Assembly (NCBI RefSeq): GCF_001049755.1
Contig: NZ_CVLB01000001.1
Location: 496,001-560,000 of the forward strand
Reading direction: 5' to 3'
From: Brachyspira suanatina
Lineage (GTDB): Bacteria; Spirochaetota; Brachyspiria; Brachyspirales; Brachyspiraceae
Length of the DNA: 64,000 bases
This document shows positions 27,126-37,078 of this stretch, one piece after another. The stretch's first letter is position 1; each line of letters starts with the position of its first letter. The position numbers were made by a program, and so were the translations under genes. The notes beneath the pieces were generated by a model. The model ran no database searches, was not told the origin of the DNA, and saw nothing but the letters and a program-made list of their open reading frames with translations.

Positions 27126-27824
27126 ATGATAGCCGTTTTCGTTAATATGATAGCTGTACTTGTTGGTTCTCTTATAGGTTTTGCATTCAAAAATAAATTA
27201 TCAAAAAGGTATGAAGAGCCTGTTTTTATTGCTGCCGGTATAATATCTCTTACTATAGGTATAACTATGGCTATAACTACAAAGCATATATTAATATTTG
27301 CAGTGTCAATTATGCTTGGAGGAGTTACTGGTACATTTTTTAGGATAGAAGAAAAAATAGAATTATTCGGAGAGTTTTTAAAAAATAAATTTGCTTTCAA
27401 AGAGAATTCAGGAAATTTTGCTTTAGGTTTTCTTACTTCTTCAATACTTTTTTGTTCAGGTTCAATGTCTATAGTAGGTTCATTTCAGGCAGGAACTCAA
27501 GGCGTATATGATTTAATATTTACAAAAAGCGTAATAGACGGATTTGTTGCAGTATTTATGTCTACAGTTTATGGTATAGGTGTTGCTTTTTCAATAATAA
27601 GCATATTTGTTTATCAAGGAGCTTTGACTATACTTTCATCTTTTTTAGAGCCTTATGTTTCTGAAACTATGCTTAATGAAGTTTCCGCTGTAGGAGGTGC
27701 TACTGTTATGATGATAGGAATAAATTTATTGAAATTAGCCAAAATAAAAACAGGAGATTTCCTTCCTGCATTAATTTATTCTATTTTACTTGTTTTACTT
27801 ATACCTTATATTCAATTTTTATGA
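27126..27824 (+). CDS. DUF554-family membrane protein
   Basis: This 232-residue protein has about six to seven hydrophobic segments and the DUF554 patterns: N-terminal VNMIAVLVGSLIGFAF, GITMAI, LGGVTGTFFRIEEKIE, and the central LGFLTSSILFCSGSMSIVGSFQAG followed by KSVIDGF. The family is widespread in anaerobes and is probably a small-molecule or ion transporter, but its substrate is not established. It lies 88 bp after aroK and 45 bp before a conserved unknown gene in the same direction. Confidence 0.9.
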   Translation: MIAVFVNMIAVLVGSLIGFAFKNKLSKRYEEPVFIAAGIISLTIGITMAITTKHILIFAVSIMLGGVTGTFFRIEEKIELFGEFLKNKFAFKENSGNFALGFLTSSILFCSGSMSIVGSFQAGTQGVYDLIFTKSVIDGFVAVFMSTVYGIGVAFSIISIFVYQGALTILSSFLEPYVSETMLNEVSAVGGATVMMIGINLLKLAKIKTGDFLPALIYSILLVLLIPYIQFL

Positions 27825-27869
27825 TATAATATATTAATATGATATTATAAATGTTAGGAGATATTATCA

Positions 27870-28994
27870 ATGGAAGACATAGTAAAAGAGTATATTGACT
27901 ACACTAAGCAAAAATCAAATATTGAAGAGGTAGCAAATAAAAAACTTGTATCTCAAAATGAAAAATTTTTAAAATTAAAAGAATATGTAAAAGAAAATCA
28001 TGATAAAGAATTGGATATATGCAGACAAATAGCATCAGAATTTGAAAATATGGATATACTAAAATCATATTATGCTGCTAATTTTGTAGGACATTCACTT
28101 CATCATGAAGATATAATAGATGATGAAATAGGAAAAAATATTATTAATTTATTTTTTAGAAATATAGATAATGCCTGCCGTTTCATAGAAAATGCCGCTC
28201 AGCTTTATAATGTAGATGAAGATGATCTTACCGATGATGATATAGCCCGTATTAATATAGATATTATGTACAGACTTGATTATAAACCTTTAGAGGCATT
28301 TATTGGAATTGATATGATGATACCTCCTGTTATGACAGTTATATGTTCTAATCAGGATTTAAGAAAATATTTTATAAATTTAGGACTTGAGGATCATATA
28401 GAATATTTGGAAGGTTATGTTAATGCTTTATCTTATGTACATATTGGTATAGAGGCTTGCTATAAAACAAAAATTTTAGTTCTTTCTCCTAAAGTACAGA
28501 GAGGTTTTTATATAGAGGCTTCAGATATGAGCAATGGCTACTATCTTATAACTTTATTAGAAGCAGAATTATATAAAAAAGGATTATTAAAAAGATACGG
28601 TATAGATAATTATGAGTTTAATGAAACTATTTATAATATAGCCGCTGGAAATGAGCATCCTCAGGAATTAATGGAAGCAGAGGCACATCAGCAATACTAT
28701 ACTATATATGCACTTCAAAAAGACGGTACTTATAATATTGAAGATGAGAACGGAGAATTGGATTGCTACAAAATATTATACAGCGATATGTCTCCAGAAG
28801 AAATTCCTGATTTGGACGGCACTCATATATTGATTATGGATAGTGAAGGAATGTGGACAAAACCTGTAAAATGGGATATAAGCTACTTCACAAAACCTCA
28901 TCAGAAATTGAAACCTTATGTAAAAATACTAGATGAGATATCAGATGAAGAATATAATAGTTGGATAGAAAAAATAAAGAATTCTAATTCATAA
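27870..28994 (+). CDS. Conserved-looking protein of unknown function
   Basis: I recognise no domain in these 374 residues. The sequence is acidic and soluble, with no signal peptide or membrane segment. The N-terminal half looks helical (SYYAANFVGHSLHHEDIIDDEIG), and the C-terminal part is rich in Asp, Glu and aromatic residues (SDMSPEEIPDLDGTHILIMDSEGMWTKP). The frame is long and complete, has GGAG before its ATG and a strong terminator after its stop, so it is very likely expressed. It may be transcribed with the DUF554 gene. Confidence 0.75.
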   Translation: MEDIVKEYIDYTKQKSNIEEVANKKLVSQNEKFLKLKEYVKENHDKELDICRQIASEFENMDILKSYYAANFVGHSLHHEDIIDDEIGKNIINLFFRNIDNACRFIENAAQLYNVDEDDLTDDDIARINIDIMYRLDYKPLEAFIGIDMMIPPVMTVICSNQDLRKYFINLGLEDHIEYLEGYVNALSYVHIGIEACYKTKILVLSPKVQRGFYIEASDMSNGYYLITLLEAELYKKGLLKRYGIDNYEFNETIYNIAAGNEHPQELMEAEAHQQYYTIYALQKDGTYNIEDENGELDCYKILYSDMSPEEIPDLDGTHILIMDSEGMWTKPVKWDISYFTKPHQKLKPYVKILDEISDEEYNSWIEKIKNSNS

Positions 28995-29032
28995 AAAATA
29001 TAGTTATGTTATAACTTTTAAAGCTATAAAGG

Positions 29033-29066
29033 ATCAGCTGATAATTTAGTTGTCAGCTGATTTTTT
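29033..29066 (+). terminator. Rho-independent terminator
   Basis: The stem ATCAGCTGA (29033-29041) pairs with TCAGCTGAT (29053-29061), followed by TTTTTT. It lies 40 bp after the stop of the unknown gene ending at 28994. Confidence 0.85.
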
Positions 29067-29103
29067 ATTATATAAATAAAAAAATAACGGTTTATATTTT
29101 ATA

Positions 29104-29344
29104 TATACCTGAACAACTATATTTTGTCAATTTTTCTTTTTTATTAATATAAATTATTATTTTTTATAAAATAAAAGATTATCTAATATTGTTTAAATAT
29201 GTTTTATCTGTAATATAAATTATTAATTTTTGTACAATAATAAGTAATCAGCCGCACGTATAGTTGGCTATCCATAATGATTTACAATACAGTGCGGAAA
29301 GACCCTATGGCGAATAGTTGACAAAGTTAAAAATTTTCAGTATA
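29104..29344. repeat. Inverted-repeat element F (type 2, MITE-like)
   Basis: A 241-bp element with ends TATACCTGAACAA...TTTTGTCAA and, reversed, TATACTGAAAA...TTTGTCAACTATTCGCC. Its interior repeats that of element E: TAATCAGCCGCACGTATAG, GCTATCCATAATGATTT and GTGCGGAAAG in the same order and spacing. It lies between two convergent genes, so it does not interrupt either. Confidence 0.68.
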
Positions 29345-29386
29345 AAACTTATTTTATTATTATTTAAATTTTATATTTATTAGTTT

Positions 29387-29797
29387 TTATCTTATAGAAG
29401 TTTTGAATTCAGCTGTAAATGTGGAATCTTGATTATCTTTTACTGTTACTTTAGCATCATAAACAGCAGATGGAAGATATTTTCCATTTTTATCAAGTCC
29501 AGACCATATACAAGTAGCTGTTTTTTTGGAAGCGTCAATAGTTAAATCTTTTGAGTCCATTAAATCGCCGTTTTGAGAGTATATTTCTACTTTAGCACTT
29601 ATAATTTCTCCACTATTAATAGAAACTTTATAAGTAGTATTCTCTTTAGACGGACTAAATGGGTTAGGATAATTATAAAACTCAGAAATGCTTGAGCTAG
29701 GTTTATTAGGCGAGCATGAAATATAAAGGAAAGCTAAAAGAAGTATTATTAAAATATTTCTTTTAGCTGTCCATATTTTTAATAAATTACTTATCAT
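29387..29797 (-). CDS. Small lipoprotein with FlgD-like Ig fold
   Basis: The 136-residue protein has an N-terminal hydrophobic stretch ending in the lipobox-like LYISCSP (Cys about 28), so it is probably lipidated. The mature part has YNYPNPFSPSKENTTYKVSI and VEIYSQNGDLMDSKDL, then WSGLDKNGKYLPSAVYDAKVTV. This is the pattern of the FlgD C-terminal Ig-like domain, seen in many secreted proteins. It starts 8 bp after the EIIA/zinc-ribbon gene and is probably co-transcribed, though a functional tie is not obvious. Confidence 0.72.
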   Translation of the reverse strand: MISNLLKIWTAKRNILIILLLAFLYISCSPNKPSSSISEFYNYPNPFSPSKENTTYKVSINSGEIISAKVEIYSQNGDLMDSKDLTIDASKKTATCIWSGLDKNGKYLPSAVYDAKVTVKDNQDSTFTAEFKTSIR

Positions 29798-29805
29798 TAA
29801 TGTTA

Positions 29806-30624
29806 TCAGTCAGTAGTGAATAATATTCTTCCGCAGTGGAAACACATAATAATTTGATTTTGTCTTCTAACTTCATTAACAGTCATTTTAGGTATAGCTA
29901 CATTACAAGCACTGCATTTGTAATTTTCAATTTTAGCTAAAGCCTCGCCTTTATTTTCTTTGATTCTCTTATAATTTTCTAAAACAGCTACATCAATTTT
30001 GCTAAGAATAGTATCTTTATATTTTTTATACTCTTCTAAAACAACATCAGATTTTTGCTGAGAGTGAGTAGAGCTATAAAGTTCATAAGCTTTAATTTGT
30101 ATTTCAGCTCTTTCAAGTTCGATTAAGAATTTGATTTGTTTTTCAGCTTCAAATTTTTCATCTAATTTTTTGAATGATTCTAAAACGCCAGCAAGTTCAT
30201 CATAGCTTTTAGTAGCCATTACTTTATCAAGTATTTCTTTTTGGTTAACTAAGAAGAAAATTTGAGAAAGATTTAAAAGGTAATCCTGAGGGTTATCAAG
30301 ATCTGAAAGTATTGCAAATACAAGTTTAACAGGGCTTTTTTCATCAGAGTCTGAATCATAGTTAATTTCATTTTTTAAGAAACCAACGAATATATCAGTT
30401 CTTCCATAACCTTGTATTCTTCCATGAGGAACAGCAACCCCGTTTCCAATATTAGTAGTGTATTCATCTTCACGTTTTTTGAATGCATCAAAGATAGCAT
30501 CTGCAGATGCAGAAGCAACTGGTGCAATTTTTTCACTTAACGCTCTAAAAAGTGATTCTTTGTCTTTTGATTCCAAATCTTCAAATACATGTTCTTTTGT
30601 GATTTTGTCAATTATTTTGAGCAT
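29806..30624 (-). CDS. PTS EIIA (PtsN/fructose type) domain fused to a C4 zinc ribbon
   Basis: Residues about 1-150 are a type 2 PTS EIIA domain with the phosphorylation motif GVAVPHGR (H67). A coiled-coil region (about 155-235) follows, and a zinc ribbon closes the protein with CSAC (about 236-239) and CFHC near residue 262. EIIA domains of this type take phosphate from HPr or NPr and often regulate other proteins rather than import sugar. The coiled-coil plus C4 ribbon half resembles zf-RING_7-like proteins. No EIIB or EIIC gene is nearby, so a regulatory role is more likely than transport. Confidence 0.8.
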   Translation of the reverse strand: MLKIIDKITKEHVFEDLESKDKESLFRALSEKIAPVASASADAIFDAFKKREDEYTTNIGNGVAVPHGRIQGYGRTDIFVGFLKNEINYDSDSDEKSPVKLVFAILSDLDNPQDYLLNLSQIFFLVNQKEILDKVMATKSYDELAGVLESFKKLDEKFEAEKQIKFLIELERAEIQIKAYELYSSTHSQQKSDVVLEEYKKYKDTILSKIDVAVLENYKRIKENKGEALAKIENYKCSACNVAIPKMTVNEVRRQNQIIMCFHCGRILFTTD

Positions 30625-30711
30625 ACAATCTCCTAGTTTTATACATATTCTAATATTATATGATAGTATATAAAAAATATCAACTTTATTTTTATATACT
30701 AAACCCTAATT

Positions 30712-32802
30712 TTATTCTCCGCTTCCAAGCAATGCTTTTCTTTCCTCTATAACCTTATCGGCCAAAGGACCTGTAAGCTCTTGATAGTGAGAATGTTCCA
30801 TTTCAAAAGTACCTCTTCCTGAAGTAGATGCTTTCATTTCTATAGAATAAGTAAGCATTTCAGATAGCGGCACTTCGGCTTTAATCATTTGTATTGTATT
30901 AGATGCTGCCTCCATACCCAAAATTTTGCCTCTTTTACCTGTAAGTTCATTCATTATAGAACCAGTAAACTCTTCAGGTACATAGACTGTAACTTTCATC
31001 ACAGGCTCTAATAATACAGGGCTTGCATTTTTGAATGCTTCTTTTGCTGCCATAGAACCTGCTATTCTAAATGACAATTCGTTAGAGTCTACATCATGGT
31101 ATTTACCGTCAAATAGTCTTACTTTAATATCAACCATAGGATATTTACCCAAAGGACCTTGTGCTAATGCATCCTGTATACCTTTTTCTACTCCCGGTAT
31201 ATACTGTTTAGGTATAGCTCCTCCAAATATATCGTTTATAAATTCAAAACCGCCGTCACGTGGCAGAGGTGAAACTTCTAAATGAACTTCTCCAAATTGT
31301 CCGCTTCCTCCGGATTGTTTTTTATGTCTATATTGAGCCTGAGCCTGTTTTCTTATAGTTTCTCTATAAGCTACTCTAGGAACACTTTGTTCTATTTCTG
31401 CTTTAGTAAGAGATACTACTCTTTCTAATGCTAATTTTACCTGTAAAGCCCCCATAGCTTTAATAATAGTTTCTTTAGTTTCGCTGTCATACTCTACATT
31501 GAATGTTAAATCTTCCTGAGCTATAGTGTCAAGAACTTCAAGAGCTTTTATATCATTTTTCAATATTTTAATAGCTGTAAAGTATATAGGCTGAGGTATT
31601 TTAAGAGGTAAGAACTGGAATGGAGCTGAAGGAGCACTTATAGTGTCTGCTGTTCGGCAGTCTGAAAGTTTTGCTAATACTCCTATATCTCCGGAAGTAA
31701 TTGTATCTGCCTCAATTTGTTTTTTTCCTCTAGCTATATATATATGTGAAACTTTTTCTTTCTTTCCTGTTCTGGAATTGTATATTTCATCTCCGCTTTT
31801 TATACTTCCTGAACGAACTTTAAAGAATGATATTCTTCCTGCATATTGGTCTATTGTAGTTTTAAATACAAATGCTGCAAAAGGATTATTATCGCCTAAT
31901 ATAGTTCTTGTTGCAGGTTCATTAGTTAAAAGATCAGTACCGTCTGTAACAGGTACATAGGAAGGAGAAGGCATATATCTGATAATAGTATCAAGTAAAG
32001 CTCCCATACCTATATCTCTTATAGATGTACCGAAAAGTATAGGTACTACTTTATATTGAAGTATAGATTTTGTTAAAGCTTCAATATATTCTTCATCTGT
32101 AAATTTACCGCCATCTAAATACCTTTCCATAAGACTGTCATCAACTTCGCATACTAATTCTTTTAATCTGTCGCGTGTTGCTCTGTACTCTTCATAATAC
32201 TCTTCAGGTATTTCTGCTTCTACAATTTTTCCATGCTCATCTCTAAAAAATGCTTTATGATAAATAACATCTATTATACCTTTAAAATCTTTACCATTAC
32301 CCATAGGTATTTGTATGGGAACTACAGGCGGTTCTTTAAAGTTATTTTCGATTTTCTCCAATAAAGCTTTATGATCAACCATTTCTTTATCTATTTTATT
32401 GATAAATACTATTCTAGGTCTTCTGAAATTATTAGCCATTTGCCAATGTTTTTCAGTTTCTATTTGTATACCGAATTCTGCATCTATAACAACAATACAA
32501 GATTCAGCTACTCTTAAAGCAGGATTAATTTCACCGCTGAAATCACCAGCCCCAGGAATGTCCAGCAAATTAATTTTATGATCTTTCCATTCTATAAAAC
32601 TTAAAGAAGTACGTATAGACATTTTTTGTTTAATTTCTTCGTCTGTATAGTCACTGACTGTAGTTCCTCTTTCGATTTCACCTTTTTTATCTATAGATTT
32701 AGCTCTATAGAGTAAGGCTTCATTCAAACTAGTTTTACCGCTTCCTACATGCCCTAGAAGTGCAACATTACGAATACTTTCTGGGTTATAAATTTTTCCC
32801 AT
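30712..32802 (-). CDS. Elongation factor G-like GTPase (EF-G paralogue)
   Basis: About 696 residues have the full EF-G domain set: GTPase with Walker A GHVGSGKTS, DIPGAGDF in place of the usual DTPGHVDF, and NKID; domain II; and domains III-V with QSGGSGQFGEVHLEVSPL and GRGTFEMEHSHYQ. In canonical EF-G the His of DTPGH is the catalytic residue; here it is Ala. Such paralogues are common in spirochaetes and their role is poorly defined. I start at the ATG at 32802 because AAAGGAGG lies 7 bases before it; the upstream ATG at 32808 is too close to that site. Confidence 0.88.
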   Translation of the reverse strand: MGKIYNPESIRNVALLGHVGSGKTSLNEALLYRAKSIDKKGEIERGTTVSDYTDEEIKQKMSIRTSLSFIEWKDHKINLLDIPGAGDFSGEINPALRVAESCIVVIDAEFGIQIETEKHWQMANNFRRPRIVFINKIDKEMVDHKALLEKIENNFKEPPVVPIQIPMGNGKDFKGIIDVIYHKAFFRDEHGKIVEAEIPEEYYEEYRATRDRLKELVCEVDDSLMERYLDGGKFTDEEYIEALTKSILQYKVVPILFGTSIRDIGMGALLDTIIRYMPSPSYVPVTDGTDLLTNEPATRTILGDNNPFAAFVFKTTIDQYAGRISFFKVRSGSIKSGDEIYNSRTGKKEKVSHIYIARGKKQIEADTITSGDIGVLAKLSDCRTADTISAPSAPFQFLPLKIPQPIYFTAIKILKNDIKALEVLDTIAQEDLTFNVEYDSETKETIIKAMGALQVKLALERVVSLTKAEIEQSVPRVAYRETIRKQAQAQYRHKKQSGGSGQFGEVHLEVSPLPRDGGFEFINDIFGGAIPKQYIPGVEKGIQDALAQGPLGKYPMVDIKVRLFDGKYHDVDSNELSFRIAGSMAAKEAFKNASPVLLEPVMKVTVYVPEEFTGSIMNELTGKRGKILGMEAASNTIQMIKAEVPLSEMLTYSIEMKASTSGRGTFEMEHSHYQELTGPLADKVIEERKALLGSGE

Positions 32803-33100
32803 AAACATTCCTCCTTTGGTAACAGAAATTGTTTTGATATAATAGATTATTTATTATATTATTTGATTTGTTTCTAAAGAAGCTTAAAGAATAAGCTGAT
32901 TCATAGAAAACTAAGTAATGCATGATAACTCAAGTATAGTAAAAAAAATATCAAAAATCAAATTTTATATACTATTTTTAATATTAAACAATAATGAATA
33001 AATTGTTAATAAATACTAATTTTTATTTATTATGCTTGCTATATATTTAAAATATATTTATATATAATATAAAATCAGTAAATTAATCAGGAAATAGATT

Positions 33101-34423
33101 ATGTATACAAATTCGTTAAGGCAAATTAATTTCAGACTTTTTATTGTTCTTATGATACAAGCTTTGATGCCTTCTATATATTCAACATTTAGAATATATT
33201 TGCTTGACAGCTATCCAAGTGCAAGTGGTATAAATATTGCATCTCAGCAAATGTGGCTTGGAATCATATATGAGGTATTTGAAGAAGCTATAATAGCACC
33301 TCTTTTTTTCTTCTTCGGTAAGATAAAAGATAAAGATTCATTAGAGCAAAAATATATATTTATAAATAAAGTCAGAAGTTCTATATTGATAATAACTTTT
33401 ATATATATAATAATGGCTTTTATTATAAATGTATTTGCCGGCAATTTAGTTACTGTTATGAAGCAGCAGACAGAACTTTATGCGCAAACTACCACATATA
33501 TAAGATTAGAATCTTTAGCTAATATTGCTGTTGTATTATTTCATTTGGTAATAATAGTTCATACTGCTTTGGAAAATTATAAATCTATTTTTGTAATAAC
33601 TACTATAAAAATGTTTTTAACTATTATCCTTGATATAGTTTTTGTTTCTCAATATCCTATATCATTAAATTTCGGAGTTAATGGAATAGCTTATAATAAT
33701 ATAATATCAAATTTAATTTCTATAATAATAGCTTTAATACTATTAAGTAAATGCGGATATAATATTTTTGATAAAATAAAAGTTCAATTCTTATGGAATA
33801 AAAAAGTAAGTTCATTAAATGTAATATCAGGACTTGAATCATTTTATAGAAATTTGATTTACAGCATAGTACTTGTAAGAATGATTAATATTGTAGGAGA
33901 GCAGGGTAATTATTGGGTGGCAAATTCATTCTATTGGGCTTGGCTTTTGATACCTATAAATCAAATAGGCACATTAATAAGAACAGATTTATCTAAGGAT
34001 CATAACAGAAGCTTAAAGCCTTATGTTCTTCTTACAACTATATGCGTTCTTATATGGATAGCATTAATACCTACATATAAGTATTTTATGAAGTATATAA
34101 TGAATGCACAGAATCTTGAATCTGTTATGTCATTGATTATGATACTATTTCCTTTTTATATATTCTATGCATATTATAATATCATATCTAATTTATTGTA
34201 CGCTATAGGACAGATTAAATATATGCTTTTTCAGTCTTTTATAGTTAATACTTTTTTCAATATACCATATTTTATTTTGTATTTAAAAGGTGCTTATGAG
34301 ATTACACTTTTGAATATCACTTTAAGATTCGGGCTTGCCATTTTAATATCTACAGTGATTATATATATAATTTATTTTACTAAAATAAGAAAAATTTTAA
34401 AATTAGAAAAACATAATATTTGA
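33101..34423 (+). CDS. MATE-family efflux transporter
   Basis: The 440-residue membrane protein has about 12 hydrophobic segments arranged in two halves, as in MATE transporters. Supporting patterns include ETTYIRLESLANIAVVLFH-like helix 4 region and the second-half ANSFYWAWLLIPINQIG. MATE proteins export drugs or metabolites using a sodium or proton gradient. It is a single gene, bounded downstream by a bidirectional hairpin. The substrate is unknown, and the sequence is somewhat divergent, so a related MOP-superfamily function is possible. Confidence 0.8.
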   Translation: MYTNSLRQINFRLFIVLMIQALMPSIYSTFRIYLLDSYPSASGINIASQQMWLGIIYEVFEEAIIAPLFFFFGKIKDKDSLEQKYIFINKVRSSILIITFIYIIMAFIINVFAGNLVTVMKQQTELYAQTTTYIRLESLANIAVVLFHLVIIVHTALENYKSIFVITTIKMFLTIILDIVFVSQYPISLNFGVNGIAYNNIISNLISIIIALILLSKCGYNIFDKIKVQFLWNKKVSSLNVISGLESFYRNLIYSIVLVRMINIVGEQGNYWVANSFYWAWLLIPINQIGTLIRTDLSKDHNRSLKPYVLLTTICVLIWIALIPTYKYFMKYIMNAQNLESVMSLIMILFPFYIFYAYYNIISNLLYAIGQIKYMLFQSFIVNTFFNIPYFILYLKGAYEITLLNITLRFGLAILISTVIIYIIYFTKIRKILKLEKHNI

Positions 34424-34431
34424 ATATAAAA

Positions 34432-34476
34432 AAATTACTGCATTTACTATCATAAAAATAATGAATGCAGTAATTT
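34432..34476. terminator. Bidirectional terminator
   Basis: The stem AAATTACTGCATT (34432-34444) pairs with AATGCAGTAATTT (34464-34476). It lies between the converging MATE and amidohydrolase genes, with A-rich sequence on the left side and T-rich on the right, so it could stop transcription from both. Confidence 0.75.
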
Positions 34477-34500
34477 GTTATTTTTATTTTGTTTAATCAT

Positions 34501-36195
34501 TTATAAAGCAGTATTTTTCTTATATAATGTTTTTCCTTCTTTAATAGTTTCAATTACTTCTATATCTTTTATCTTCATAGGATCGCATGTAATAGGATTA
34601 TCGCTTAATATTACTAAATCAGCCAATTTTCCTTCTTCAATAGTTCCTTTTAAATCTTCTTCTTTATTTTGATAAGCTGCATTAATGGTAATAGCTTTTA
34701 AAGCTTCATAAGGCGTAACTTTTTGATTATCTCCTAGTAATACGCCGTTTTTTGTTATTCTATTAACTGCACACCAAATAGTTTCAAGCATATCCGGTTT
34801 TATTACAGGTGTGTCCTGATGATATGTGAAAGCTAGATTATTATTCAATGCTGTTTTAGAAGCACTTATTTGAGATGCTCTTTCCATTCCCAAATTTTCT
34901 ATATGTACATCGCCCCAATGATAAACATGTGCTACGAATATTGAAGGTATGATATTTAGATTTGACATTGATGTATATTGTTCATCTCTTATAATTTGGC
35001 TATGAACTAAAACTGCTCTGTAATTGTTAGTGGTATTTCTTCTTTGCATAACATTGCTGAATGCATTTATATACTGATCTGCTGCTGCATCTCCGTTACA
35101 ATGGGCCTGAAGCTGCATTTCATCATCTAATGCTTTTTCAACGTATTTTTCTACTGCCGCATTACTATATATTCCATATCCTCTGTATCTTGCTGGTCCG
35201 CTTACATAAGGCTGTTCTAGCCATGCAGTTTTTGCCTGAGGAGAACCGTCTAAAAATATTTTATAGCCTCCTATTTTAAATCTATTGCTGTACTTTCCTA
35301 CCATTTCTTTATTAGTTTCTACTATAGAGTCAGAATTTTTTAAATCTATAAATCCTATAATATCTATTCTAAATCTATTATTCTTTATCATATTATTTAC
35401 AAGAGGAAATTCAGCAGTTGATAATAAAGCATCCTGTGCTGTTGTAATACCGTATCCTAAATAAACATCTTCAGCTTGATTTACAAATCTCATTAAATCT
35501 TCATCTGTCAATTCAAAGTTAATAGTATTGGCATAATGTAAAAAAGCTGTTTCTTCCATATATCCTGTAGGCTTTCTGCTGTCAGGATATCTCTCTATTA
35601 CTCCGCCTTCTATATCCGGTGTATTTTCATCAACTCCAAACTCTTCCAATGCTTTTGAATTCATTGCTCCTACATGTCCTGAAGCATGAGTTATAAATAT
35701 TGGGTGGGTATCAGAAATTTTATCTAAATCATCTCTATTAGGATTTTTATTATCAGGAAGTAAATTATTATCATAACCAAATCCCACAACCCAAGCATCT
35801 TGTTTTAATTTATTTATTTCTATATAATTAGTGATCCTTTGAGCTATTTCAAGTAAATTAGTAGAGCCTGTTAAATCTACTGTAGTGAGGGCTTGAGCAA
35901 ATCTAACCAAATGGCTGTGAGAATCTATAAATCCGGGCATTAAAGTTTTACCCTGCAAATCTACTACTTCGGCATATACATTGTTCAAAATACTTTTTTC
36001 ATCTTCTTCTGTATAAGCTACTTTCATTATTGTATTATCTCTTACTTCTATAGCCCTAGCATAAACAGCTTCATCGCCTTTCATAGTAATTATATTTCCA
36101 TTATGATAAACTTTTATTTTATGAGTAATTTTATCATAACATGAAATTGATAATACAGATAAAATCATTAATAATAAAAAATATAATTTTTTCAT
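34501..36195 (-). CDS. Amidohydrolase-3 (YtcJ-like) lipoprotein
   Basis: The 564 residues begin with a lipoprotein signal (MKKLYFLLLMILSVLSISC, Cys 19). The mature protein is an amidohydrolase of the YtcJ type: beta-sandwich with GNIITMKGDEAVYARAIEV, MPGFIDSHSHL with metal-binding histidines, THASGHVGAMNSKAL, a central LQAHCNGDAAADQYI and a C-terminal LKGTIEEGKLADLVILSDNP. These metal-dependent hydrolases act on amide bonds of varied substrates. Lipid anchoring puts it outside the cytoplasm, unlike most relatives. The natural substrate is unknown. Confidence 0.88.
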   Translation of the reverse strand: MKKLYFLLLMILSVLSISCYDKITHKIKVYHNGNIITMKGDEAVYARAIEVRDNTIMKVAYTEEDEKSILNNVYAEVVDLQGKTLMPGFIDSHSHLVRFAQALTTVDLTGSTNLLEIAQRITNYIEINKLKQDAWVVGFGYDNNLLPDNKNPNRDDLDKISDTHPIFITHASGHVGAMNSKALEEFGVDENTPDIEGGVIERYPDSRKPTGYMEETAFLHYANTINFELTDEDLMRFVNQAEDVYLGYGITTAQDALLSTAEFPLVNNMIKNNRFRIDIIGFIDLKNSDSIVETNKEMVGKYSNRFKIGGYKIFLDGSPQAKTAWLEQPYVSGPARYRGYGIYSNAAVEKYVEKALDDEMQLQAHCNGDAAADQYINAFSNVMQRRNTTNNYRAVLVHSQIIRDEQYTSMSNLNIIPSIFVAHVYHWGDVHIENLGMERASQISASKTALNNNLAFTYHQDTPVIKPDMLETIWCAVNRITKNGVLLGDNQKVTPYEALKAITINAAYQNKEEDLKGTIEEGKLADLVILSDNPITCDPMKIKDIEVIETIKEGKTLYKKNTAL

Positions 36196-36364
36196 TTTAA
36201 AGCCTTAAATAAGTTGTGATTAATATTATAACATTAATGTAAAAATTAAAAACACTTAATTACCTTATATAATAGAAATTAATTAAAAAATTATGAACTA
36301 TTTATTATTTAAGTTTTTATTTTTATATTAAAATATTATATTTTATTAATAAGGAGTTTATAAG

Positions 36365-36970
36365 ATGAAAATATTAATAACGGGCTTTGAACCTTTTGAT
36401 AAAGAAATAATTAATCCTTCTTGGGAGACAGTTAATAGTTTACATAATATTATAGAGGGTAATGAAATAATTAAATTAAAACTTCCTACTGTATTTAAAA
36501 AGTCTTATAATAAACTTTTTGGGAATTTAGAAAATATTAAACCTGATATAGTTATATGTGTGGGGCAGGCTGGCGGAAGATATGAAATATCATTGGAAAG
36601 AGTGGCTATCAATATAGATGATGCTAGAATAAAAGACAATGAAGGAAATCAGCCTATGGATGAAATTATATTTAATGACGGAGAGAATGCTTATTTTTCT
36701 ACGCTTCCTATAAAAAGAATAAAAGAAGAATTAAATAAAATTTCTATACCAGCTGCTATTTCAAATACTGCAGGTACTTTTGTATGCAATCATATAATCT
36801 ATTCTTTGTTATACTACATAAAAAAGAATGATTTAAATATTAAAGGCGGATTTATACATGTTCCTTATATAATAGAACAAATACTAGATAAGCCTAATAC
36901 TCCATACATGACTAAAGATATGATAGTAAAAGCTCTTGAAGTAATAATAAAAACTTCTGTATTATATTAA
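36365..36970 (+). CDS. pcp: Pyrrolidone-carboxylate peptidase
   Basis: The 201 residues match cysteine peptidase family C15: GFEPFDKEIINPSWE at the N-terminus, catalytic Glu in YEISLERVAIN (E78), Cys in NTAGTFVCNHIIYSLL (C141) and His in GGFIHVPYI (H165). It removes N-terminal pyroglutamate from peptides in the cytoplasm. AAGGAG lies just before the start. It stands between a divergent amidohydrolase and purL in the same direction, with 108 bp before purL. Confidence 0.94.
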   Translation: MKILITGFEPFDKEIINPSWETVNSLHNIIEGNEIIKLKLPTVFKKSYNKLFGNLENIKPDIVICVGQAGGRYEISLERVAINIDDARIKDNEGNQPMDEIIFNDGENAYFSTLPIKRIKEELNKISIPAAISNTAGTFVCNHIIYSLLYYIKKNDLNIKGGFIHVPYIIEQILDKPNTPYMTKDMIVKALEVIIKTSVLY

Positions 36971-37078
36971 ATAAAATCTGTTATACGCTTTTCAACTTAT
37001 ATTATAAGAAGTATTGATATAATAACCATTGCATATATAATCATTATATTAAAAATTTAAAATTAGGAAATTATATCA

